Part shown: piece after piece, positions 1 to 8,404 of the stretch
How the letters are laid out: the number at the start of each line of letters is the position of its first letter
Numbering within the stretch: position 1 is the first letter of the stretch
Source of the DNA: JANXMY01 sp964251675
Lineage (GTDB): Bacteria > Armatimonadota > Armatimonadia > Armatimonadales > Capsulimonadaceae
Direction: 5' to 3'
DNA: 64,000 nucleotides
NCBI GenBank assembly: GCA_964251675.1
Contig: CAXUKS010000012.1
Location: forward strand, 46,853-110,852
The notes under the pieces: generated by a model
Databases searched by the model: none
What the model saw: only the letters and a program-made list of their open reading frames with translations
What the model was told of the DNA's origin: nothing
Made by a program: the position numbers and the translations under genes

Positions 1-42
1 CCCACGGAGACACGGCTTTAGGCCGGTTTTGTTGATATTGCT

Positions 43-1035
43 ATGATTTCCTGGCTTCGTCACAATTTCGGCTACAAGCTGCTGGCGTTTGTGTTTGCCT
101 GCCTGCTGCATTTTTATGTCGCCGGGTTGATTAACGCCCGTCCGTCACACCTGCTGACACTGCCAATCACGGTGCGTAACCTGCCGCCAAGCCTGATTCT
201 GGACGACAGCAGCCTGCCGTCGGTGACGCTGACGCTGGACGGCCCGCCTGAGGAGATCAGTCGCCTGACCGATACGTCCGTCACCGCCTGGGTGGACCTC
301 TCTCATGCGCGGGCCGGGCAGACCCGCCCTCTGCCGGTGCATCTGTCCGGCGTGCCGCCGACCATCACCGTAGACAGCGACCCGCAGCCGGTGACGCTGA
401 CCGTGCAGCAGCGGCGGCGGCGGCAGATGGCGGTCAGTGCCGACGATATCGGCATTGCTCCCACCGGATACTCGTTCGCACCGCCAAGTGTTTCCCCGCG
501 TGAGGCCGTGATCACCGGAACCCGCGAGGCGGTCAGCGCCGTGGCCCGGCTAGTCGCCCAAGCGGACCCGGATCAGCAGCCGGGGGCCGTGGACGAAGAT
601 TTCCCCATTATCGCCCTTGACGCGATGGGCATCCCGGTCAGCAATGTGACTGTGTCGCCGCCGACCGCCCATGTGCGTCTGGCGCTGACCCGCGCCCTGG
701 CCCGCAAGACTCTGCTGGTTAGCGCGAACGTGGTTGGAACCCTGCCCGCGCCGTACCGTTTTGGCAGCATTGAAGTGGCCCCCGCCGCCGTGGAAGCGGA
801 AGGCAGGCCGGAAACACTGGCCGCCGTCAACACACTGACCACCCAGCCGATTGACGTTTCGGGGGCAACGGCAGATTTGGTGCGCCGCGTCGAGCCGATT
901 ATCCCGTCGGGCATCACGCTTTCGCCGCGCAGCCCAATCACCGTGACTATTCATGTGATTGCTCCGCCAGCCGACGCCGCGCCCCCTGCGGTTTCGCCGC
1001 CTGCGGATGTACCGGAGAAAGCGGTCCATTCTTAA
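43..1035 (+). CDS. cdaR: YbbR/CdaR-like c-di-AMP cyclase regulator
   Basis: A 330-residue protein with one N-terminal membrane segment (about residues 10-30, after the typical W-x-x-N-x-G-x-K-L start) and an extracytoplasmic part made of YbbR-type beta repeats. In Firmicutes and related groups CdaR binds and tunes the membrane diadenylate cyclase CdaA, and the order cdaA-cdaR-glmM is conserved. Here glmM follows 33 bp downstream; cdaA would lie just before the window. A Pro/Ala-rich tail ends the protein. The family call rests on the N-terminus, repeat pattern and neighbour; direct regulation of a cyclase is inferred. Confidence 0.85.
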   Translation: MISWLRHNFGYKLLAFVFACLLHFYVAGLINARPSHLLTLPITVRNLPPSLILDDSSLPSVTLTLDGPPEEISRLTDTSVTAWVDLSHARAGQTRPLPVHLSGVPPTITVDSDPQPVTLTVQQRRRRQMAVSADDIGIAPTGYSFAPPSVSPREAVITGTREAVSAVARLVAQADPDQQPGAVDEDFPIIALDAMGIPVSNVTVSPPTAHVRLALTRALARKTLLVSANVVGTLPAPYRFGSIEVAPAAVEAEGRPETLAAVNTLTTQPIDVSGATADLVRRVEPIIPSGITLSPRSPITVTIHVIAPPADAAPPAVSPPADVPEKAVHS

Positions 1036-1068
1036 AATACACGAACGCAGGAGAGCATTCTTTCACTC

Positions 1069-2412
1069 ATGGCCGAAAAATTATTTGGAACAGACGGGGT
1101 GCGCGGCGTCGCCAACACCGAGCTGACACCCGCCCTGGCGATGGCGCTGGGGGCCTCGGCGGCGCGGACGCTGGGGCGCGGCAAGACGCCCCGCTTTATT
1201 GTTGGCCGGGATACCCGCGTTTCCGGCACGCTGCTGGAATCGGCTCTCGCGGCGGGGCTGTGCTCGCTCGGCGCACAGGTGGTCACAGCGGGTGTGGTCC
1301 CCACCCCGGCGGTGGCGAGCATTGCGCGGGTGCAGAACTTCGATGCAGGGGTGGTCATCTCGGCCTCGCACAATGCGTTTGCCGACAACGGTATCAAGTT
1401 CTTTGGCGGCGACGGCTACAAGCTGGACGATGCACTGGAAGCCGAGATTGAGGCCAATCTGGCGCACGTCGAATCGTGGGAGCGGCCTTCCGGGGCGGAT
1501 GTCGGGCGGCTCACGCACGCGCCGCATCTGGGCGGGGTTTATGCCGGGCATCTGGAAGAGACCATGGGGGGGGTGACGCTGGCGGGCATGAAAGTCGCGC
1601 TGGACGGCGCGAACGGCGCGAACTGGGAGTTGGCCCCGCGTGTAATCACCGATCTGGGCGCGGATTTGATCGCCCTGCACTGCGCCCCGAACGGGGTCAA
1701 TATCAATGAAAACTGCGGCTCGCTGCACCCGGAAGAGATGATGCGGCGGACGGTCAGCGAAGGCGCGGACATCGGGCTGGCTTTTGACGGCGATGCCGAC
1801 CGCGTGATGCTGTCCGACGAGCTGGGGCGCAAAGTGGACGGTGACCGGGTGATGCTGCTGGTGGGTCGTCATCTGGCGTCGCAGGGGAAGCTGACCAACA
1901 ACACGGTCGTCGGCACGATTATGAGCAACATGGGCCTCGAAGTGGCCCTGCGGGAGTCGGGGCTGACCCTGCTGCGAACGGCGGTGGGCGACCGCTACGT
2001 CTCCGAGGCCATGCGCCGCGACGGCCATGTGGTCGGCGGCGAGAAATCGGGCCACCTGATCTTCGGTCATCTGACAACGACGGGCGACGGTTTGCTGACC
2101 GCCTTGCAGGTGCTGAAAGTCATGCGTGAGACCGGCCAGCCCCTGTCGGCGCTGGCGGACCAGATGACCGAATACCCGCAGATACTGCTCGGCGTCCGCG
2201 TCCGCGACCGCCGCACCTGGGCCGAGGACCCGGATATTCAGGATGCCATCCGCCGCGCTGAAGCCGCTTTAGAGGGCCGGGGCCGCATCAATGTCCGGGC
2301 ATCTGGCACGGAAAAGCTGGTGCGTGTCATGGCGGAGGGGCCGGACCAGGCCGAGGTGGAGGCGCTGGCCGGGGGAGTGGCCGCGCTGGTGCGGGAAAAG
2401 GTGGGAGAGTAG
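1069..2412 (+). CDS. glmM: Phosphoglucosamine mutase
   Basis: A 447-residue alpha-D-phosphohexomutase that converts glucosamine-6-phosphate to glucosamine-1-phosphate for UDP-GlcNAc, hence peptidoglycan and lipopolysaccharide. The N-terminus KLFGTDGVRG is diagnostic. The phosphoserine loop ISASHN places the catalytic Ser near residue 100, the metal-binding loop DGDADR lies near residue 240, and the C-terminal phosphate-binding motif is RASGTEKLVRVM. Length is normal for the family. It follows cdaR closely, the usual arrangement linking c-di-AMP to cell-wall precursor supply. Confidence 0.97.
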   Translation: MAEKLFGTDGVRGVANTELTPALAMALGASAARTLGRGKTPRFIVGRDTRVSGTLLESALAAGLCSLGAQVVTAGVVPTPAVASIARVQNFDAGVVISASHNAFADNGIKFFGGDGYKLDDALEAEIEANLAHVESWERPSGADVGRLTHAPHLGGVYAGHLEETMGGVTLAGMKVALDGANGANWELAPRVITDLGADLIALHCAPNGVNINENCGSLHPEEMMRRTVSEGADIGLAFDGDADRVMLSDELGRKVDGDRVMLLVGRHLASQGKLTNNTVVGTIMSNMGLEVALRESGLTLLRTAVGDRYVSEAMRRDGHVVGGEKSGHLIFGHLTTTGDGLLTALQVLKVMRETGQPLSALADQMTEYPQILLGVRVRDRRTWAEDPDIQDAIRRAEAALEGRGRINVRASGTEKLVRVMAEGPDQAEVEALAGGVAALVREKVGE

Positions 2413-2420
2413 CCGAATCA

Positions 2421-2441
2421 GGGCAGGGGCAAGCCCTGCCC
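2421..2441 (+). terminator. Hairpin after glmM
   Basis: GGGCAGGG and CCCTGCCC pair around a GCAAG loop 8 bp after the glmM stop. There is no U-run, so termination is uncertain. Related hairpins with an AAGCCC core and CCCCTAC flank occur near 13365 and 23870, so this may be a dispersed repeat rather than a terminator. Confidence 0.45.
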
Positions 2442-2461
2442 CTACGGGTTCGGTTCCATTC

Positions 2462-2995
2462 TTATCCGGCTCCCCCAGAATTGGGGGCGGGGGGGGTCAT
2501 CTGCCCCTCCAGATGGGCCAGCGCGTCTTCCAGCACGGCGCGGAAGCGCGGGTCTTCTCCGCCGAGAGCCAGACGCGCCTGCAAGGGACGGATGGCATCG
2601 GTCAAATCTAAATCCGAGGCCGTCTGGGCGGCGACGGTTTGCAGCCAGCGGTCTTCCATCAGCAGCAGACGCAGGATCGCCCGGTGCAGGGTAGCGCGGG
2701 GCTTGGGGGTGAGCGTGGCGTCTAGGGCGGCAATCTGCGTGTGCAGGTCCCAGAACTCCGCCGCCCAGGCCTGCCGGTTCAGGTGCGTCAGAGTCTCCTT
2801 CAGCTCGGCCAGCAGCGCGGGGTCGTCGCCGTCACGCGGGCGCGGCTGAAGGGCGGCTTCCAGCAAAGCGGCATCAAAGAGCGGCGTGGTCAGCGCGGCT
2901 TTTTTCAAGCGGGAGCCGCGCCAGCCGCCGACAATGCGGGCCAGAAAAATCGCGCCGACAGCAAGGCCGCCATGTATGAGTGTATCCGTGTTCAC
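2462..2995 (-). CDS. Small membrane-anchored hypothetical protein
   Basis: A 177-residue protein with a hydrophobic N-terminal segment (about residues 8-24) followed by a largely helical, charged cytoplasmic-type domain. I do not recognise the family. Its start overlaps the stop of the upstream DUF1992 gene by 4 bp (ATGA), so the two are almost certainly translated together. The last 12 codons (MTPPAPNSGGAG) and the stop lie inside a copy of the dispersed GCCCCCAATTCTGGGGGAGCCGG-type palindrome, so the C-terminus appears repeat-encoded. Confidence 0.7.
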   Translation of the reverse strand: MNTDTLIHGGLAVGAIFLARIVGGWRGSRLKKAALTTPLFDAALLEAALQPRPRDGDDPALLAELKETLTHLNRQAWAAEFWDLHTQIAALDATLTPKPRATLHRAILRLLLMEDRWLQTVAAQTASDLDLTDAIRPLQARLALGGEDPRFRAVLEDALAHLEGQMTPPAPNSGGAG

Positions 2996-3483
2996 GCCGT
3001 AGTCTCCGGGGCGGAGGCGCCGTATTGCGCGTCGAACTCGGCCAGCCGCCGCTTTTTCATAAAGGGAATGGTCACGCGCAGGGCAAACGGGCTGGAATAG
3101 TTCAGCTTCAAGATCAAGTCGTTGGTTTGCTGCAAGTGCCGGGCATAGGCGTCCCGCGCTTTGGCCCGTGCGGCAGGATAGTCCGGGGAGCCGTCAAAGC
3201 CCGGTGCGGCGGCCTCCCAGCGAGCCAGCACGGCCAGCGCCAGAGCGCGGGAGGCTTCGATTTCCTGCTCCAGCAGCAGCCACAGCGGCAGCACCTTGTT
3301 GTGCCGCAGCATCCGGTTGACCGCGCCCATGCCGGGCGGCTCGAAGGGGTTTACGGACAAGTCTAACGGCTGTCCGCGTCCGGGCAGGTTGTCAAACAGC
3401 CCTTCGTCAATCGCATCCTGGATTTTTCGTTCCGCAATCCCCGCCGTCCAGTCCGGGTTGTCCCCATCGTCTGCCCCTGCCAT
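2992..3483 (-). CDS. DUF1992 (DnaJ-C28-like) protein
   Basis: A 163-residue protein with the DUF1992 signature: IAERKIQDAIDEGLFDNLPG followed by GQPLDL (about residues 15-42). This domain occurs in bacterial YhdN-type proteins and in the eukaryotic DnaJ subfamily C member 28; its biochemical role is unknown. Soluble, with no signal peptide. It overlaps the downstream membrane-anchored gene by 4 bp, indicating a two-gene operon. Confidence 0.8.
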   Translation of the reverse strand: MAGADDGDNPDWTAGIAERKIQDAIDEGLFDNLPGRGQPLDLSVNPFEPPGMGAVNRMLRHNKVLPLWLLLEQEIEASRALALAVLARWEAAAPGFDGSPDYPAARAKARDAYARHLQQTNDLILKLNYSSPFALRVTIPFMKKRRLAEFDAQYGASAPETTA

Positions 3484-3521
3484 CGCCCCTGCTCCTTGCT
3501 GTAAACGTAGTTGCGAAGCCC

Positions 3522-3667
3522 CGGAGACCTACCTTCCTTGCTTCGCAGGGTCCTTCCTAAAGGAAGGATACGGACAAAACAGGCAAGCCCTTCCCCTTCA
3601 CTCCTCATCCTTCCTTTAGGAAGGACCCTGTGAGCGAAGCATGAGGGAACAAGGTGGTAGGTCTCCG
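3522..3667. repeat. Composite inverted repeat (GGAGACCTACC family)
   Basis: The outer arms CGGAGACCTACC (3522-3533) and its reverse complement (3656-3667) enclose a perfect 24-bp inner pair (3546-3569 and 3607-3630) built on TCCTTCCTAAAGGAAGGA, itself palindromic. It lies between the divergent DUF1992 and MscS genes. Relatives occur at 32219-32316 and 45978-46207. Confidence 0.85.
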
Positions 3668-3752
3668 AATTTCTTTCTGTATTGTACCCGGTGCAGGCCA
3701 CGGTGCAATGCGGCAGGTTTAACATCATGCCGCCGCGCCCAATAGTAAACCA

Positions 3753-5309
3753 ATGACCCCACGTATTTTTCATCGGCCCTTTCGCCCTCTCCTGCTGCCC
3801 CTCTGGCTGCTGTGCAGCCTCGCATTCACTGCGCCGGGCGCATTGGCCCAGATACCCGGCATCCCTGGCCTGCCCACGGGTCTTCCGGGGGCCGCACCCG
3901 CAGTGCCGAAGACGCCCAGTGCGCGGGTGACGCTGAACGGCAGCCGCGTGTTCGATATTTATGCCGCCACGCAGAACGCGGCGCAGGACCGGGCGGATTT
4001 GGTCAGCCTGCGGCTGGCACAGGCCCTGCAAAAAACCGAGCCGACCGACCCGCCGCCGACCGTGACTACGCAGGTGGTGGGCGGCGAAACCGTGATTTTG
4101 CTGGCCGACCGGGCCGTGCTGACCGTGACGCAGGAAGACGCTGCCGCAAATGGCGAGACGACGGTGCAGCTTGCCGCCGACTGGACCACGACGATGGAAA
4201 AGGCGCTGACAGAGGCGCAGCGAGAGCGACGCCCTGGCTACTGGCGCGAGGCGGCGCTGGAAGCGGGCGGCATTGTGCTGGCGGCGGCGCTGCTGACGCT
4301 CGCCATCTGGCTGGTCGCCCACCGGCTGCTGGACCGGCCCGGCTGGCCGCTGCTTACTTTGGTCTGGCTGGTGGCCGCGTTCTTGATCACGAATCTGTTC
4401 CCGCAGACACGCCCCCTGCACCGGCTGCTGGGACACGGCATTATCCGTCCGGTGGGCATTCTGCTGATTATGGCGCTGCTTACGGCGGGCGCCTCGCGGC
4501 TGCTGACGCTGTTTTTGCGGCACGTTTTCCCGCCCATGCCCGATGACCTGTCTGCCGAGGAGCGCACGGAACGCACTTACCGGCGGCGGGCGACGCTGGG
4601 GGCGGTGGCAAGGATTACAGGCGTTTCTCTGCTTTGGATTATCGCGTCTGTGGTGTCCCTGAGCTGGATTGGCGTTAATTTGTCCGCCCTGCTGGCCTCG
4701 GCGGGGCTGATTGGCGTCGCGTTGGGCCTGGCGGCACAGGACACGATGAAGGACCTGGTAGCAGGCATCAATATCCTGCTGGATGACCGCTTCGGGGTCG
4801 GTGACAACATCGCCGTCGGCCAATTCTCAGGCACAGTAGAGAATTTAAACTTGCGCGTGACACAGATACGGGATTCGTCCGGGCGGCTGATTACGTTCCC
4901 AAACCGCAGCATTGAAGCGGTTGCCAACGCCACGCAGCGATGGGCACAGGTGGACTTCAAGGCGGGGGTCTCGTATGATGCCGACCTGCGGCAGTCGATG
5001 GAGGTCATGGAGGGCGCGGCGGAGCAGCTTGCGGCGGACTGGCCGGACCGCGTCCTGTCCCCGCCCAAGATGCTCGGGGTAGATGCCTTCAACCCTGCGG
5101 ACATCACCCTGCGCCTCCTGATGCGAACGGTTCCCGGCGATCAGTGGGCCGTGGAGCGCGAGCTGCGCCTGCGGGTCAAGGAGGCGTTTGACAAGAACGG
5201 CATTTCGATGTCCACCACGCAGCGCACGGTGACGGTGCTGGAAAACGCACCGGGCGCAGCGGGGCAGCAGGAAGCCGCCGTGCCCCAGGATGAGGGTGCG
5301 GCGGCTTAG
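3753..5309 (+). CDS. MscS-family mechanosensitive channel
   Basis: A 518-residue protein: signal peptide (about residues 1-35, ending ALA-Q), a periplasmic domain to about 155, then several membrane segments (about 170-190, 200-215, 230-250, 285-305) and the MscS pore/beta domain. The pore helix region reads SALLASAGLIGVALGLAAQD, the Gly/Ala-rich TM3 of MscS, followed by DLVAGINILLDDRFGVGD and the beta domain. It probably releases osmolytes on hypo-osmotic shock. A Gln/Ala-rich tail ends it. The start precedes a clear signal peptide; the Shine-Dalgarno is weak. Confidence 0.9.
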   Translation: MTPRIFHRPFRPLLLPLWLLCSLAFTAPGALAQIPGIPGLPTGLPGAAPAVPKTPSARVTLNGSRVFDIYAATQNAAQDRADLVSLRLAQALQKTEPTDPPPTVTTQVVGGETVILLADRAVLTVTQEDAAANGETTVQLAADWTTTMEKALTEAQRERRPGYWREAALEAGGIVLAAALLTLAIWLVAHRLLDRPGWPLLTLVWLVAAFLITNLFPQTRPLHRLLGHGIIRPVGILLIMALLTAGASRLLTLFLRHVFPPMPDDLSAEERTERTYRRRATLGAVARITGVSLLWIIASVVSLSWIGVNLSALLASAGLIGVALGLAAQDTMKDLVAGINILLDDRFGVGDNIAVGQFSGTVENLNLRVTQIRDSSGRLITFPNRSIEAVANATQRWAQVDFKAGVSYDADLRQSMEVMEGAAEQLAADWPDRVLSPPKMLGVDAFNPADITLRLLMRTVPGDQWAVERELRLRVKEAFDKNGISMSTTQRTVTVLENAPGAAGQQEAAVPQDEGAAA

Positions 5310-5325
5310 AAGCGGCGGTTTTCTC

Positions 5326-6657
5326 TCACCGCTCCAGCGGTACGCTGCCCCGGAATGTGTCGCGGGTCGTGATGGTCTTCAGCGCCACCGCCTTGCCGGT
5401 GCGGGCCGACTCATAAATGGCGTCCATGATGCGCTGGTCCTGCAAGCCTTCCTCGCCGGGCGTCCAGGGCGTCTTGTCCTGCATCACACACAGAGCCATG
5501 TGGTCCATCTCCAGCGCGAACTGGTTTGCCGGGGGCAGGGAGGGCGAATCACGGTGAGCGATTTTTCCCTGGGCGTAGTCCATCTCCATACGCAGGCTAT
5601 TGTAGGCGAAGGCCGGGTCCAAACCAAACCAGCCGGTCTCCGCATGCACCCGGTAGCGGCGGCTCTGGTGGGTGCCGTAAGTGGTGGCATGGTTGGACTG
5701 TATGCCGCTGGGGAAGCGCATCTGCCACGTCACCATTTCCTCCACTTCGGCAAAGCGCGGGTCGCCGGGCGTGCTGTAGGTGCGGGCGAAGACTTCGTTC
5801 GGCTCTTCGCCCGTCAAGTAGCGCGTGGTGTTGAGGCAGTACAGGCCGACATCGGGGAGCGCCCCACCCCCGGCCAGCGCCTTTTTCTGCCGCCACTGGT
5901 TTGGGTCGCCCTGGTTCTGGCCGTTGACGCACTCAATCAGCTTGACTTTGCCAAACTGGCCGTTCTGCACGAGCTGCCGGGCCATGCGGTTGGTCGGCTC
6001 ATACTGGATGCGGTAGGCGATCATCAGCTTCTTGCCTGCGGTGCGGCAGGCGTCGATCATCTGCTGGCACTCTTTCACGGACACAGCCATTGGCTTTTCG
6101 CACAGGATATGCTTCCCGGCTTTTGCGCCTCGAATTGTGTATTCGGCGTGCTGGGAGTTCGGCAGGACGATGTAAATAATATCCACATCCGGGTTGTCTT
6201 TGATGCTGTCGTAAGTGTCATAACTGTAGACGCTTTTCGGGTCAATCCCATACTGCGCGGCCACTTCGGCGGCCTTGTCCGGCGTACCGCTGACAAGTGC
6301 GGTCAGCTTGCAGTATTTGGTCTGGCCCAGGGCGGGAAGGATCTGCTCCAAAGACAGCGTGCCGAGGCCGACCACGGCGATGCCGAGGCGTTTTTCGGGC
6401 GGCAGAGGCAGCGGCGGGCCGCCGGTCTCCTGCTCGGTAGGGGCGTTCAGTCTGGGCAGCGGGATCGGCTTTGTGGCGGGCGCTTCGGGCCTAGCAATGG
6501 GGGGCGCGGGCGGCACGGCGGCCTGTGCCAGTACGCGGGGGGCAGCCTCAGCCAGCAGCCCGGCGGCGGCAATACCCGCCCCCGCAGTTTTCAGAAACGA
6601 ACGGCGGGTCAGGTCGGTTTCGGAGGCAGGCGTATCGAAAATGGGCGTATCGGACAT
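5326..6657 (-). CDS. Gfo/Idh/MocA-family oxidoreductase, Tat-exported
   Basis: A 443-residue NAD(P)-dependent sugar oxidoreductase. A Tat signal is clear: RRSFLK at about residues 19-24 followed by a hydrophobic stretch ending near 45 (RVLAQA). After a Pro-rich linker the Rossmann fold begins at IAVVGLGTLS (about 93-102), and the family Lys motif CEKPMAV lies near 188. It resembles periplasmic glucose-fructose oxidoreductase-type proteins, where tightly bound NADP acts outside the cytoplasm. Last gene of a four-gene operon with a GH1-like enzyme, a cupin and a beta-propeller; the substrate is unknown but a sugar is likely. Confidence 0.9.
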   Translation of the reverse strand: MSDTPIFDTPASETDLTRRSFLKTAGAGIAAAGLLAEAAPRVLAQAAVPPAPPIARPEAPATKPIPLPRLNAPTEQETGGPPLPLPPEKRLGIAVVGLGTLSLEQILPALGQTKYCKLTALVSGTPDKAAEVAAQYGIDPKSVYSYDTYDSIKDNPDVDIIYIVLPNSQHAEYTIRGAKAGKHILCEKPMAVSVKECQQMIDACRTAGKKLMIAYRIQYEPTNRMARQLVQNGQFGKVKLIECVNGQNQGDPNQWRQKKALAGGGALPDVGLYCLNTTRYLTGEEPNEVFARTYSTPGDPRFAEVEEMVTWQMRFPSGIQSNHATTYGTHQSRRYRVHAETGWFGLDPAFAYNSLRMEMDYAQGKIAHRDSPSLPPANQFALEMDHMALCVMQDKTPWTPGEEGLQDQRIMDAIYESARTGKAVALKTITTRDTFRGSVPLER

Positions 6658-6683
6658 GGGACTTTCCTGTCTAATCGGGGGTT

Positions 6684-8042
6684 CTAACTATCTGTCTTCA
6701 ACCGGGCCGGGCCGGGCGTCAGAGCCAGAAGCTCGGCGTGGGGCATGAGGGCCATCTGGCCGAACTCTTGGAGCAATTGACGGTACGCCCCGGCAACCGG
6801 GCGGGGGCGGCGCTCCAGGTCGTACAGGCCGCAGGCGTTGACAACGCCTTTCTTTTCAGCCAGCTCAATATCCCAGTCAATCTGGTCAATCAGGCTGTAC
6901 CAGGTAAAGCCCAGCACGGGAACGCCGTCGCCGCGCATTCGGAGAATGTTGCGGAACTGCTTCCAGAGCCATGACGGTGCGGCCTCGGGGTCCAGCGTGT
7001 TGGTCTCGGTGTGCATGATGGGCATGAAGTAGCGTTTGTAATAAAGCTGTGTCAGGCCGTACCAGCCCATCACATCTTCGGCGGGCAGCAGGGAGCCGTC
7101 GGGCAGCATCAGATGCTCATTGCGCCCGTAGTAGTCGTTGCCCATGACCTGGTAGCCGGGCGGCTTTCCGGCCATGAACCACTCGTACTGTTCGCGTGTC
7201 AGCCCGTTGTCCATCATGTACAGGCAGACATTGGCGCTCGGCGGATGGGCATACAGCAGGTCCAGTGACAAAAAGCGCAGCTCGTTTTCCAGCAGCACTT
7301 CTTTGTCCGGCACGGCTTTCATTTGATGCGTATATTCAGCGGACTCGCTCTGCACGATGACGACATCGGGCCGACGCCGGGCGATGCGCTGATTGGCAAG
7401 AATAGATGCCGCGCACAGATGCTTCAAAGCGGTGACAAAGCCCTGCGGGTCCTGAAGCTGTTCGTTCCAGAGGCCCTGCAGGGCGCTGGCTTTGGCGGTG
7501 ACATAAATCTCGTTGACAGGCGTGTAAAACCGCACCCAGGGATACCGCTCGGCGACGGCATCGGCATAGTCGGCGAAGTAAACGGGCAGCTCCGGGTTCT
7601 GGAAATTGCCCAGCCAGTCCGGCACGCCAAAGTGCAGCAGGTCCAGAATAGGCGTGATGCCCAGCCGCTGCATCTCGGCCATCACCAGGTCAGCAAACTC
7701 CCAGTCATAGCGCCCTGGCCCCAGGTGGATGTTATAGTAGGGCAATCCGTAGCGCAGAAAGCGCAGGCCCAGCTCTTGGACAAGCGCCAGGTCTTTCTGC
7801 CAGTGCTTGTAATGTCCGCACTCATCCAGCAAATCGCGCCGGGTTTTTCCGCCGTCAATGGTCGGATACGAGCATTCAATCCCCGTCGCAAACCAGAAGT
7901 TGTTGGACAAATCGGTCGGCAGCCCGCCGCCGGACCCGGAGGCCGCCCCGCCAAACTCATCGCCCGGATTGCATGAAGCATCGCCGCGCTGCTTCAAAAT
8001 CCCCAGAAAATCTTCCGGCACGCCATCCCTGCTTTCTAACAA
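6684..8042 (-). CDS. Glycoside hydrolase family 1-like protein
   Basis: A 452-residue (beta/alpha)8 protein related to GH1 beta-glucosidases: FWFATGIECSYP near residue 50, the RYGLPYYNI strand, and the acid/base region YTPVNEI in place of TFNEP (Glu retained). The candidate nucleophile is the Glu in IMHTETN, in place of I-T-E-N-G. Both catalytic Glu positions therefore seem present, with divergent surroundings. No signal peptide is seen. It lies 6 bp after the cupin gene and 26 bp before the oxidoreductase gene. It may belong to the divergent GH1-like group found beside sugar-nucleotide genes; substrate unknown. Confidence 0.8.
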   Translation of the reverse strand: MLESRDGVPEDFLGILKQRGDASCNPGDEFGGAASGSGGGLPTDLSNNFWFATGIECSYPTIDGGKTRRDLLDECGHYKHWQKDLALVQELGLRFLRYGLPYYNIHLGPGRYDWEFADLVMAEMQRLGITPILDLLHFGVPDWLGNFQNPELPVYFADYADAVAERYPWVRFYTPVNEIYVTAKASALQGLWNEQLQDPQGFVTALKHLCAASILANQRIARRRPDVVIVQSESAEYTHQMKAVPDKEVLLENELRFLSLDLLYAHPPSANVCLYMMDNGLTREQYEWFMAGKPPGYQVMGNDYYGRNEHLMLPDGSLLPAEDVMGWYGLTQLYYKRYFMPIMHTETNTLDPEAAPSWLWKQFRNILRMRGDGVPVLGFTWYSLIDQIDWDIELAEKKGVVNACGLYDLERRPRPVAGAYRQLLQEFGQMALMPHAELLALTPGPARLKTDS

Positions 8043-8048
8043 GCGAAG

Positions 8049-8393
8049 TTAGGACTCGTCGCGCCCATGCACCTGCGCGGGCGGGTGCGTGGCTTCGACA
8101 GCGGTGAACGGCTCTAGAATCTTGTAGGTATGCAATGCGCCCACGGGGACGACCCAGGAGTCGCCTGCTTCCAGCAGCACAACTTGATCGTTGTCCAGGT
8201 GCAGCTCGGCGCGTCCCTTGATCACATACCCAACGGTTTCATAGTCCCGCACGGTCATGATTTTGGGGTCGGCGATTGGGGTTTCTTCCCACAGGCGCAT
8301 GGCAAGGCTTTTGCCGGAAGCCAGGTATTTCTGGCCCATCTCGCCATGCGGCGAATGCGTGGAGTCAACTTTGGTCACGGTGGTATCTGACAT
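8049..8393 (-). CDS. Cupin-domain protein
   Basis: A 114-residue single-domain cupin. I place the start at 8393 (MSDTTVTKVD) because AGGAAA lies just upstream and this clears the preceding gene by 11 bp; a longer frame to 8567 would run into that gene. The two cupin motifs are recognisable around GYVIKGRAELHLD and the GDSWVVPVGALHTY segment, but the first motif lacks the usual His-x-His, so metal binding may be partial. Second gene of the 9.6-5.3 kb minus-strand operon; role unknown, possibly sugar isomerisation or sensing. Confidence 0.8.
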   Translation of the reverse strand: MSDTTVTKVDSTHSPHGEMGQKYLASGKSLAMRLWEETPIADPKIMTVRDYETVGYVIKGRAELHLDNDQVVLLEAGDSWVVPVGALHTYKILEPFTAVEATHPPAQVHGRDES

Positions 8394-8404
8394 GATATCG
8401 TTTC

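Noticed and set aside
3363..4823. 486-residue minus-strand ORF over the MscS gene
   Set aside because: Arg/Gln/His-rich shadow; the plus strand encodes a clear channel with signal peptide.
5290..6687. 465-residue plus-strand ORF opposite the Gfo/Idh oxidoreductase
   Set aside because: The minus strand has a Tat signal and Rossmann motifs; this frame has no domain.
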